Shown: positions 1-5,250, numbered from the stretch's first letter. The stretch: 5,574 nucleotides of DNA from Gammaproteobacteria bacterium (GCA_030040235.1 JASHUC010000105.1:1-5574); one strand, 5' to 3'. Translations and numbers: made by a program. Notes: generated by a model from the letters alone, not told the origin.

Positions 1-226
1 TTCCGGCAAAGTTACGACGTCGGCACCCCGGGCTAAAACACTTTCGCGGCTCAATGGCTGGCCTGCACGCTCCCCTGCCGACGCTTCACCCTCGTCCTCA
101 TGGACGCCGGGTGCACGGCTCGGGGTCGATGTGGATCGCTACTCCTTCATCGTGGCGGACTCCCACCGCCTACTCCTTGCCGGTCTCCCGGCGCACAGCT
201 CCTTGTTTTTGTTGACTTCGTCATAA
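1..226 (+). other. Open frame of unknown nature at window edge
   Basis: One plus-strand frame (codons from base 2) stays open from the window edge to a TAA at 224-226, 74 codons with no visible start. I do not recognise the peptide, and it is rich in Ser, Arg, Ala and Leu, as GC-rich non-coding frames often are. It could be the 3' end of a gene that begins outside the window, or nothing. Bases 227-321 hold only a short odd palindrome (CCCGC-T-GCGGG, 228-238) before the promoter of the next operon. I see no RNA gene or mobile-element terminus in 1-321. Confidence 0.15.
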
Positions 227-313
227 ACCCGCTGCGGGCGTCCGTTGCAAGATGTCGCGACGAAGCACAACAGGGCACCACCGTTTTCCGCGAAATTCCC
301 ACAGACCAACGGT

Positions 314-342
314 TCTTTTTCGGGCATTTGCCTATGTATAAT
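314..342 (+). promoter_or_regulatory. Promoter of the toxin-antitoxin operon
   Basis: A perfect sigma70 -10 box, TATAAT, lies at 337-342. The matching -35 position (about 313-319) has only a T-rich, poor hexamer (TTCTTT-like), so the promoter would lean on its -10. The predicted start near 349-350 gives a leader of roughly 30-56 nt before the candidate antitoxin starts. The box sits between two similar palindromic repeats, which suggests autoregulation. Confidence 0.5.
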
Positions 343-355
343 AGGGCATATTGCC
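322..355 (+). promoter_or_regulatory. Paired operator-like repeats flanking the -10 box
   Basis: GGGCATTTGCC (322-332) and GGGCATATTGCC (344-355) form a direct repeat differing by one inserted base, offset by 22 bp or about two helical turns. Each is internally palindromic: GGCA-TT-TGCC and GGCA-TAT-TGCC. They bracket TATAAT, and the second covers the predicted transcription start. Xre/RES antitoxins and toxin-antitoxin complexes are known to repress their own promoters, so these are the natural candidate binding sites. The assignment is inferred from position and symmetry. Confidence 0.45.
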
Positions 356-405
356 GGAGGCCTTGAGAAGGTACCAGAGCCGTGCAGGGTCGAGAGCCCG
401 TAGTG

Positions 406-828
406 ATGGCTGTCTACGAGAAGCTCGGCGGAAGGAGCATGCTGGGCGCCGAGGTCGCCTCCGCGGCGGACCTGGCGCGCGTGGTCTCGCGCCGCATCCC
501 CTTGCGAGCCCTTGCGCACGTTCAGCGGCGCGGACTGTTTTCGGAAGGCGAGATCCAGCGGTTCATCATACCCGCCCGCACCCGGCGACACCGTGAGGCG
601 AAGAAGGAGCGCCTGACCGTCGAGGAATCGGATCGTCTCGTACGAATGGCGCGCGTGCAGGCGCTCGCCGAAGATGTTTTCGGGGACGCTGATCGGGCCA
701 ACCGGTGGCTGCGCGAGCCCCTCGGCGAGCTGAGCAGCACTGCCCCATTGGACTGGGCCAGGACCGAGGCAGGCGCACGGCTGGTCGAGGAGATCCTGGC
801 CAAAATCGACTGGGGCGCAGCGGCCTAG
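406..828 (+). CDS. MbcA/ParS/Xre-type antitoxin (DUF2384) of a RES/Xre module
   Basis: Antitoxin that would bind and block the RES toxin encoded immediately downstream and repress the operon promoter. The 140 residues fit the family. An Xre-like helical DNA-binding region (about 7-80) opens with a KLGG...LG motif, has an IP-x-x-AL segment and ends in LTVEESDRL. The C-terminal toxin-binding domain (about 80-138) contains VFGD, ANRWLREP, TEAGARLVEEIL and a terminal IDWG. Full length with no lesion. I chose ATG 406, preceded by a weak GAGAG at 392-396. An in-frame GTG at 382, with AAGG at 368-371, would add eight residues and is a real alternative. The stop codon abuts the toxin ATG, implying translational coupling and antitoxin-first synthesis. 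Confidence 0.9.
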   Translation: MAVYEKLGGRSMLGAEVASAADLARVVSRRIPLRALAHVQRRGLFSEGEIQRFIIPARTRRHREAKKERLTVEESDRLVRMARVQALAEDVFGDADRANRWLREPLGELSSTAPLDWARTEAGARLVEEILAKIDWGAAA

Positions 829-1296
829 ATGCGCCTGTGGCGCCTCTCAAGCGCCCGACGCGCACGCGATTTCACCGGGGGCTATGGCTTGCTGCATTCC
901 GGGCGCTGGAATACGGCCGGCCGCCCGGTCACCTATTGCTCTACCGTGCCGTCATTGGCCGCGCTTGAGAAGCGCGTGCACGTCACCGATCCTGCCTTGC
1001 TCCCGCCGCAATCGATGGTCGAATACGAAGCGCCGGATGGTCTCCAGCAGCGAACCGTCGACCTGAGCGACTTGGCGTCAGATTGGATTCATCGCGAGGT
1101 CGACACACAGAAACTGGGAGACCTGTGGCTCGATTCGATCGCCGAACCGCTTCTCCTCGTGCCGTCGGTGATCATGCCCTTACCGAACTCGGCGGATCGC
1201 AACGTCCTCATCAATCATCGGCACCCCGATGCCCCGCGGGTCAAGATCGTGCGGGTCGTTTCCTTCGATCTCGATCCCAGACTATTTCTGCCGTGA
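829..1296 (+). CDS. RES-domain toxin (NAD+-degrading)
   Basis: Toxin of the RES family, whose characterised members (MbcT of Mycobacterium tuberculosis and Pseudomonas putida RES) destroy cellular NAD+ by phosphorolysis or hydrolysis and arrest growth unless neutralised by the Xre-type partner. The 155 residues cover a whole RES domain. An N-terminal LWRLS precedes SGRWN with Arg26, the family GGRWN motif. Tyr36 lies in VTY, Glu47 in the AALE helix, Ser113 in VPSVIMP, followed by NVLIN and RHPDAP. The Arg, Glu and Ser that name the family are therefore all present, and the toxin is probably active. ATG directly follows the antitoxin TAG, and no separate strong ribosome site is needed. Its stop lies 7 bp from the convergent nucleotidyltransferase stop. 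Confidence 0.9.
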   Translation: MRLWRLSSARRARDFTGGYGLLHSGRWNTAGRPVTYCSTVPSLAALEKRVHVTDPALLPPQSMVEYEAPDGLQQRTVDLSDLASDWIHREVDTQKLGDLWLDSIAEPLLLVPSVIMPLPNSADRNVLINHRHPDAPRVKIVRVVSFDLDPRLFLP

Positions 1297-1306
1297 GGCG
1301 GCCTCA
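1294..1306. repeat. Palindrome joining two convergent stop codons
   Basis: TGAGGC-G-GCCTCA is a perfect 13-bp palindrome. Its left arm starts with the toxin stop (TGA, 1294-1296) and its right arm ends with the minus-strand nucleotidyltransferase stop (TCA, read as TGA, 1304-1306). As RNA it allows only a 5-bp stem with a 3-nt loop and has no U-tract, so it is a poor terminator. It may be a weak bidirectional transcription barrier or chance. Confidence 0.35.
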
Positions 1307-1819
1307 TAGAGGGATGTAGTCATCTTCCGCCCGCACGAGGGCGTACTCCTCCCGGCCGACAACGACTACGGTAAGTCCAAGGATCCTCAGGAATTCATTC
1401 ACCAGGGCGAGTAGCGTTTCGGGAGCCGGCACGTAAGGGACCTCTGTCCGTGCCGACGGGGTCGTTTCGCTGCGGTTGTAAAGTGTCGTGAGCCGCGATG
1501 CATCGTATCGCGCGAGGTCATGCTCCTCCGCGATCGTGATGTCAAACCGATCCCACTCGGCGGTCACGACGCTCAGGATGCGCCCGCCGTGGAGCCGGTT
1601 TACCAGAACGGGGGCGACGATCGAGCTCAGGCGCTCGGCAAGCGACGCCGACACCTCGAGCGCCGTACCCGGCGATGCAAGTGCGAGGATATCCACGTCG
1701 CTGAATGCCTCTCCTCCCCACCCGAGACTTCCGGCAAGCCATACGGCCTCGATGCGCGACTCCCTCTCTAAAAGGGCGCGAATTCGATCGGTCAGCTCCT
1801 CTTGCCGTCGCGTCGCCAT
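1304..1819 (-). CDS. Nucleotidyltransferase-domain protein (polymerase-beta fold), probably C-terminally shortened
   Basis: Predicted transferase of a nucleoside monophosphate to an unknown acceptor, from the superfamily that includes aminoglycoside nucleotidyltransferases and MNT-type antitoxins. The core is intact in the 171-residue reading: Gly30-Ser31, nine residues, then Asp41-Val-Asp43 (GS-x9-DVD), and a third acidic residue Asp93 in RFDITI. Related proteins, as I recall them, run to about 250 residues, with a helical domain after the segment seen here as FLRILGL-VVVVGREEY. This one stops soon after, at the convergent toxin, so a C-terminal loss is likely. ATG 1819 is the first methionine. 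Upstream in-frame GTGs at 1843 and 1852 are possible, and the second lies inside a hairpin. Last gene of the minus-strand cluster, 64 nt after the Nudix gene. Substrate unknown. Confidence 0.75.
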   Translation of the reverse strand: MATRRQEELTDRIRALLERESRIEAVWLAGSLGWGGEAFSDVDILALASPGTALEVSASLAERLSSIVAPVLVNRLHGGRILSVVTAEWDRFDITIAEEHDLARYDASRLTTLYNRSETTPSARTEVPYVPAPETLLALVNEFLRILGLTVVVVGREEYALVRAEDDYIPL

Positions 1820-1848
1820 CCACCCTCGAATCGTAGTGAACACAGCCT

Positions 1849-1869
1849 GCACGGCTGGCAGTGCCGTGC
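1849..1869 (-). repeat. Intercistronic hairpin between Nudix and nucleotidyltransferase genes
   Basis: GCACGGC (1849-1855) and GCCGTGC (1863-1869) are perfect 7-bp inverted arms around a 7-nt loop, with six of seven pairs G-C. In the minus-strand transcript it falls in the 64-nt gap after the Nudix stop and before the downstream start, with no following U-tract. It may limit expression of the last gene or protect a processed 3' end. It would also occlude the alternative GTG start at 1852. Confidence 0.45.
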
Positions 1870-1883
1870 GGGACACATGGAAG

Positions 1884-2480
1884 CTAGAACTTGCCACTGG
1901 CGTGACGTTCGGCGAACCAGAACCCGGCCACAAGAGTCTTGAGATCGTCGATGTCGCCGCTCCGCACGCGTTCGATGAACACAGCTGCCGGCAGGACGAC
2001 TGTGAGGATGTCCTCGTTCTCTGCGACATTGCCGTGAACACCTCCGGCGCTTCGGGTGTCAACGACGCCGTACACGATCGAAATCTTCTCTGATGTGCCA
2101 CCTGAGCTCACGTAAGCGCCAGAATGAATCATCACTGGGTGACTCATGTCGAGGCCCGTCTCCTCCCGCATCTCCCTGACGGCGGCATCCGTGGCGGACT
2201 CTCCGGCTTCGATCATCCCGGCCACCAGATTGTCGCGATACGGATACTCACCAGCAACGAGTACGCCGGGTCGGAACTCATTGCCGAGTACGATCTCATC
2301 CCGATTGGGGTCATGTCCAAGCACCGCAACGGCATTGCCGCGCTCCATCACCTCCCAGGACGTCCGTCGGGTCCCTCCCTGATGCTTCTCTGCTTCGATT
2401 TCATAGCGATGCACGCTTAGAAACCCCTCGTACAGCGGCGTTCTGCTACGAATCACTGCCGTTAGCCGCTCGGCCTTCAC
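1884..2480 (-). CDS. Nudix hydrolase, ADP-ribose pyrophosphatase (NudF-like)
   Basis: Predicted cytoplasmic hydrolase of ADP-ribose or a similar nucleoside-diphosphate sugar to AMP and the sugar phosphate. From the GTG start it is 198 residues, close to E. coli NudF in size. The Nudix box GX5EX7REUXEEXGU matches at every fixed position: Gly88, Glu94, Arg102-Glu103, Glu106-Glu107 and Gly109-Leu110. The three Glu of REMREE are the metal ligands. Upstream lie WEVMERGNAVAVL and the FRPG segment typical of ADP-ribose pyrophosphatases. Downstream, SSGGTSEKI matches their S-P-G-G-T-S-E stretch with Pro replaced by Ser. GTG 2480 is chosen because AGGAG precedes it by 9 nt. ATG 2498 or ATG 2561 would add 6 or 27 unconserved residues. 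It sits beside an NAD-degrading toxin, although ADP-ribose is not the product of every RES enzyme. Confidence 0.88.
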   Translation of the reverse strand: MKAERLTAVIRSRTPLYEGFLSVHRYEIEAEKHQGGTRRTSWEVMERGNAVAVLGHDPNRDEIVLGNEFRPGVLVAGEYPYRDNLVAGMIEAGESATDAAVREMREETGLDMSHPVMIHSGAYVSSGGTSEKISIVYGVVDTRSAGGVHGNVAENEDILTVVLPAAVFIERVRSGDIDDLKTLVAGFWFAERHASGKF

Positions 2481-2489
2481 TGTCGTTCT

Positions 2490-2494
2490 CTCCT
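2490..2494 (-). promoter_or_regulatory. Ribosome binding site deciding the Nudix start
   Basis: AGGAG on the minus strand stands 9 nt before GTG 2480, the best Shine-Dalgarno match in this intergenic region. ATG 2498 lies upstream of this AGGAG, so the site cannot serve it. This argues for the GTG and a 198-residue product. Confidence 0.55.
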
Positions 2495-2522
2495 GCATGT
2501 GATGCCACAAACCCCGTTTTGA

Positions 2523-2549
2523 GATCCAATGCCGACTGGAGCTTGGATC
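2523..2549. promoter_or_regulatory. Inverted repeat upstream of the Nudix gene
   Basis: GATCCAA (2523-2529) and TTGGATC (2543-2549) are perfect 7-bp arms separated by 13 bp. They lie in the 130-bp gap between the HD-gene stop and the Nudix start, the longest gap in the minus-strand cluster. The centre-to-centre distance of 20 bp suits a dimeric regulator on one DNA face. An alternative is a weak hairpin that ends the upstream transcript. No convincing promoter boxes were seen here. Confidence 0.35.
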
Positions 2550-2610
2550 GTCCAACCCCACGCCTCAGGGTTAGTCCGAAAGTTGCTCGCAGTCCCGTCA
2601 TCTGCGAGGT

Positions 2611-3192
2611 TCAGTCGTCTCGAAGCCAGCCATCTCTCACGCACTGCTCAACCCGTTCAACCATCCAATCGTAAATGTCGGGTGCGACTGCCTTGACAGG
2701 TTGGCTCACCTTCAGGACCTGCGAACGCGAAACAGACTGCTCCGTCCAGTTCCTGCCCTGAGCAGCAAGATTCACAATGAATGGCATCAGCCGATCGAGT
2801 ACCTTGACCCAGCGACTCTCGGGAGATACTTGAGCTTCGTATTCAAGCCATAGATCTTGAAGCTGCTGCCCGAACGCAACTCCGGAGGCGAGTCGCTGTA
2901 CACATCTGAGCTCTGCCTCGTGCTGATCCGGCCGCTCCGGCCCGTAAGCCGGTGTGTCCCCGGCGTCGATCTCGCAGACATCGTGTATCAGTGCCATGAC
3001 GAGCGCTTTGTGCAGGTCAATCGGCAGGGGAAGTTCTTGCGCCAGAGCCATCAGACCGATGGCGAGATGCCAGCTGTGCTCGGCCGAGTTCTCGCGGCGG
3101 GAGAGGTCGCTGACATAGGCCCTGCGCTGAACGAGTTTCAGGCGTTCCACGGCGATAAGGAACTCGGCGATCTGAGGTAGTCCGCTTTTCAT
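2611..3192 (-). CDS. HD-domain hydrolase, YfbR/HDDC2-like 5'-deoxynucleotidase family
   Basis: Predicted metal-dependent phosphohydrolase of 193 residues. YfbR and HDDC2 relatives remove the 5'-phosphate from (deoxy)nucleoside monophosphates. The metal-binding set is visible in order: His39 in ENSAEHS, His70-Asp71 in LIHDVCEIDAGD, and a distal Asp133 in VLDRLMP. The RRENSAEHSW segment after an ERLK helix and the acidic Glu74/Asp79 after the HD pair are characteristic of this subgroup rather than of cyclic-di-GMP or (p)ppGpp HD enzymes. The protein is all-helical with no signal peptide, hence cytosolic. The ATG at 3192 has only a weak GGA upstream but matches where family members begin. The gene follows the HIT gene after 64 nt, probably on the same transcript. 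The exact substrate cannot be read from sequence. Confidence 0.85.
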   Translation of the reverse strand: MKSGLPQIAEFLIAVERLKLVQRRAYVSDLSRRENSAEHSWHLAIGLMALAQELPLPIDLHKALVMALIHDVCEIDAGDTPAYGPERPDQHEAELRCVQRLASGVAFGQQLQDLWLEYEAQVSPESRWVKVLDRLMPFIVNLAAQGRNWTEQSVSRSQVLKVSQPVKAVAPDIYDWMVERVEQCVRDGWLRDD

Positions 3193-3196
3193 GAGA

Positions 3197-3259
3197 ATGT
3201 CCGGCTAGGAAATGCGCCTTCGAACGCAGAGCGCGCAGGCGTGCGTGCATGTCCGGCTA
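3197..3259 (-). repeat. 11-bp direct repeat bracketing the HIT-HD gap
   Basis: On the minus strand, TAGCCGGACAT occurs at 3259-3249 and again at 3207-3197, identical over 11 bp and offset by 52 bp. The first copy begins with the HIT stop codon and the second lies just before the HD start. The 41 bp between them are GC-rich and have no recognised structure. It may be a small duplication scar, a recombination footprint or a paired protein site. Confidence 0.5.
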
Positions 3260-3700
3260 TGGACGCTCCTCATTGAGCGCCGAACGCACTCGCTCGGCGT
3301 ATAACGCCCGACGTGTTGGAGCTGCATCTGTAGGCACGCCGGGGTAGACGCGCAGTAATCCGTCGCCGAGGCGGCGCGGGTGCACATGCAGGTGCATGTG
3401 CGGCACTTCTTGAAATGCACCCGGGCCGATTGAGTGCCACACGGTCATTCCTTCATTTGCGAAGGCGCGGTCCACCGCTCGAGCGATTCTCACGAGCGTA
3501 TTCATCACCGCGCAGCCGGTTTGCTCATCAAGGCTTCGAACGTCGTTGATGTGCGCCCGAGGGATGACCAATACGTGCCCGGGATTGTATTGACGCGGAT
3601 CGATAACGGCGACCGTCAGCGCGTCTTCGTAGACGACGTCCGCCGGAGCACGGCCCGCGATGATGTCGCAGAAGACGCACTCAGTGCGCTCACCAGTCAT
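3257..3700 (-). CDS. HIT-family nucleotide hydrolase
   Basis: Histidine-triad protein of 147 residues, predicted to hydrolyse or transfer nucleotidyl groups from AMP-linked or dinucleoside polyphosphate substrates. The N-terminus has the family pattern CVFCDIIAGRAPADVVYED (8-26), with a Cys pair at 8 and 11, then NPGHVLVIPRAH (39-50). The triad is HMHLHVHP (101-108): His101, His103 (expected nucleophile) and His105, with an extra His107 where relatives usually have a hydrophobic residue. The preceding segment reads WHSIGPGAFQEVP, with His89 where many family members have Asn. The C-terminal tail after 108 is longer than in minimal HINT proteins. ATG 3700 is preceded by GGAG at a 6-nt spacing. 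First gene of the four-gene minus-strand cluster. Confidence 0.9.
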   Translation of the reverse strand: MTGERTECVFCDIIAGRAPADVVYEDALTVAVIDPRQYNPGHVLVIPRAHINDVRSLDEQTGCAVMNTLVRIARAVDRAFANEGMTVWHSIGPGAFQEVPHMHLHVHPRRLGDGLLRVYPGVPTDAAPTRRALYAERVRSALNEERP

Positions 3701-3808
3701 GATTCACTCCAGGAGGCTGAAGTCCCGCGTGGACGGGGCCGATAGTCAGTACACTTCCTGAGCGCAAGAGCACAGCATCCGCGCTGATCTCCCCCAGGTC
3801 AATTGGGC

Positions 3809-4128
3809 GTTCAGGCGGTCCGTGTGGATGTAGAAGACGTTGACTCCGCCGGAGCCGTTGGGCTGAAGGGTCGCCGCGGGGATGTCTCCGACCACACGGT
3901 CTCCTCGATGAGATTGCCGCTTGCGTCATATTCCCCGAGCACGTGACCCGATTCATCGTACATGAGCACCGTTGTACCGAGCGTGCCGGATTTCTCGATC
4001 AGCTGGCCGAGCGCGCTGTAGAGATAATCTGTCGAACTCGCGCTCGTTGCCATCATGCGGCCCCGGTTGTTGTACGTGAAGGATGGACCGCCGTACGAGA
4101 GCGTGTTGCCCGAAGCATCGTAGCGGGA
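3809..4128 (-). pseudogene. RHS/YD-repeat protein remnant, frameshifted and truncated at both ends
   Basis: Minus-strand frames carry about 105 codons of the C-terminal part of an RHS core: RYDASGNTLSYGG, FTYNNRGRM, then DYLYSALGQ, MYDESGHVLGEYDASGNL and EETVW. At 3890-3892 one base is missing. The match continues in the next frame as GDIPAATLQPNGSGGVNVF followed by YIHTDRLN. Intact RHS proteins have W-L-G-D-I-P across this point. Upstream the frame hits TAA at 4131-4129. Downstream, similarity ends near 3809, before the conserved PxxxxDPxGL-type end of the core and any toxic tip. RHS proteins are large secreted or surface polymorphic toxins; this piece cannot make one. It is probably debris of an RHS cluster shuffled by recombination. 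Confidence 0.85.
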
Positions 4129-4290
4129 TTAATGTGTATGCCTCATCGCTGGCACTTGCCAGGCCGGATCGCAGCCTAACCAAGGTGATCAAATGGTCGG
4201 TGTATCCTGTAGCCAAGAAAGCCGTGTCCTTCGAGTCAGCATCGGGTCGAGCCGACCTCGGTCGAGCTTACTGCAATCGTTGCGGCGGGC

Positions 4291-5148
4291 GTGATCTCAG
4301 GAAGCGCAAATGGCGTCTCTGCCAAACCCGCCACTTCGGTCACTCAAGAACAAAAAACCAAGACCTGCGCCGTCCTGGCCCGGCTCGGCGGCATGGAGGA
4401 ATACGAGATCACCGCCTTTGCCGTCCGATGTGAGAGGGCAACCATCGACACCAAGCCTGAAGTTCCAACAGATCCGACAGCTGCGGACGTCTTGGTCGCC
4501 ACCGATCCCGCACTTGCAGCGAACGCCTACAGACTGCTGGGTATGTACAAGCTAGCCAAGGATCTTGGCGTCTCGAACAGCATCCTGGCTCAACAACCAA
4601 TCTGGTATGCGACTGTGCGCAACAAGTACAGATCGAAGGATTGTTGGCGAGCCGCCTACCAAGGTCGCCTACAGTCACTGACGACGACTCTCGAAATGTC
4701 GGCAGATTCGCTGCCCATCGAATGGACCGGTAACCAACAAGCGGCGGGATGCCCAGACGATCGCTTGGACTCGTTCCAGCTGACCTACGAGATCAAGGGG
4801 CAGGAAGTGCACGGCAAGGTAGTCGGAAGCGAATACTGTACCAACAAGGTCTTCGAGATCGACTTTGACGGTACGTCCTCCGGACATCTTGTCTTTGTGA
4901 CCTACGAAGCGGGCTGGGGCGACGAACATCAGACTGCCAAAGCCGTCATCGCGGGCCGGAATGGAAATGTGTACTGGGAAGTTCTCAGTCCGAAAGAGGT
5001 TGAGGACTACGTGTGGAACTCAGCAGACACGACGCGACTCGCCCGGTCGGTTACGATTCGACTACCGCGCGTCGAAATACGGTTGGGCACTCTGACGCGA
5101 GAACACCCTGAGATGTGTCGTGAACTGAGATCCAGTCTCGCCGATTAG
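4291..5148 (+). CDS. Unrecognised protein, probably exported, possible 5' truncation
   Basis: I do not recognise this 285-residue protein. The best-supported part is the long open frame with low-ambiguity codons to TAG 5146-5148. It has a helical region around residues 70-125 and a beta-rich region around 160-235 (FQLTYEIKG, KVFEIDFDG, HLVFVTYEAGWG, NVYWEVLS). There are few Cys, including positions 27, 47, 118, 154 and 183. The only in-frame NTG start after the upstream TAG (4210-4212) is GTG 4291, without a Shine-Dalgarno site. The frame just upstream and across it encodes a hydrophobic run (LTAIVAAGVISG), then a GVSA-like cleavage site, resembling a signal peptide whose basic N-terminus is missing. 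The RHS remnant lies 160 bp upstream on the other strand. The gene may therefore be decapitated, or it may start at GTG by a leaderless route. Confidence 0.6.
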   Translation: MISGSANGVSAKPATSVTQEQKTKTCAVLARLGGMEEYEITAFAVRCERATIDTKPEVPTDPTAADVLVATDPALAANAYRLLGMYKLAKDLGVSNSILAQQPIWYATVRNKYRSKDCWRAAYQGRLQSLTTTLEMSADSLPIEWTGNQQAAGCPDDRLDSFQLTYEIKGQEVHGKVVGSEYCTNKVFEIDFDGTSSGHLVFVTYEAGWGDEHQTAKAVIAGRNGNVYWEVLSPKEVEDYVWNSADTTRLARSVTIRLPRVEIRLGTLTREHPEMCRELRSSLAD

Positions 5149-5159
5149 CAGATAAGGAT

Positions 5160-5201
5160 TGCCGGCTGAGGGACTTGAACCCCCGACCAACGGTTTACAA
5201 A
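5160..5201 (-). other. 3' half of tRNA-Thr(TGT), probable attachment site (att)
   Basis: Read on the minus strand, this is an exact tRNA 3' half. It has an anticodon loop TTTGTAA (5201-5195, anticodon TGT at 5199-5197), anticodon-stem 3' strand ACCGT, a 5-nt variable loop TGGTC and a T arm GGGGG-TTCAAGT-CCCTC (5184-5168). Acceptor strand AGCCGGC (5167-5161) and discriminator A (5160) follow, with no encoded CCA. The bases on its 5' side cannot pair with the anticodon stem, and GCCGGCT for the acceptor stem is absent from the next 130 bp. It is therefore a fragment rather than a gene. Identity that starts at the anticodon loop is typical of the copy left by tyrosine-integrase elements at their tRNA-distal end. 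That orientation places the element at higher coordinates. Confidence 0.75.
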
Positions 5202-5250
5202 TCACCCTCGTAGCTCTTTTCCGCTCCGAGAGACTCTCCGTCACACCATA

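Noticed and set aside
139..591. Minus-strand 150-codon open frame across the antitoxin start
   Set aside because: It overlaps the promoter, operators and 5' half of the antitoxin on the opposite strand, and no motif or ribosome site supports it.
1488..2093. Long plus-strand open frame (201 codons) opposite the Nudix and nucleotidyltransferase genes
   Set aside because: It is antisense to two genes with intact catalytic motifs, has no recognisable domain, and is what high-GC coding sequence produces on the opposite strand.
1820..2101. N-terminal extension of the nucleotidyltransferase to 265 residues
   Set aside because: The extra residues run antiparallel in frame through the Nudix coding region on the same strand and have no family similarity; the domain begins near 1819-1852.
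1297..4260. Integron cassette array suggested by many small mobile-type genes
   Set aside because: No pair of GTTRRRY and RYYYAAC boxes with attC spacing was found. Single matches such as GCCTAAC near 4175-4181 have no partner.
5160..5236. Complete tRNA gene on the minus strand
   Set aside because: The 3' half is exact, but there is no 5' acceptor strand, D arm or pairing 5' anticodon strand, so it cannot fold as a tRNA.
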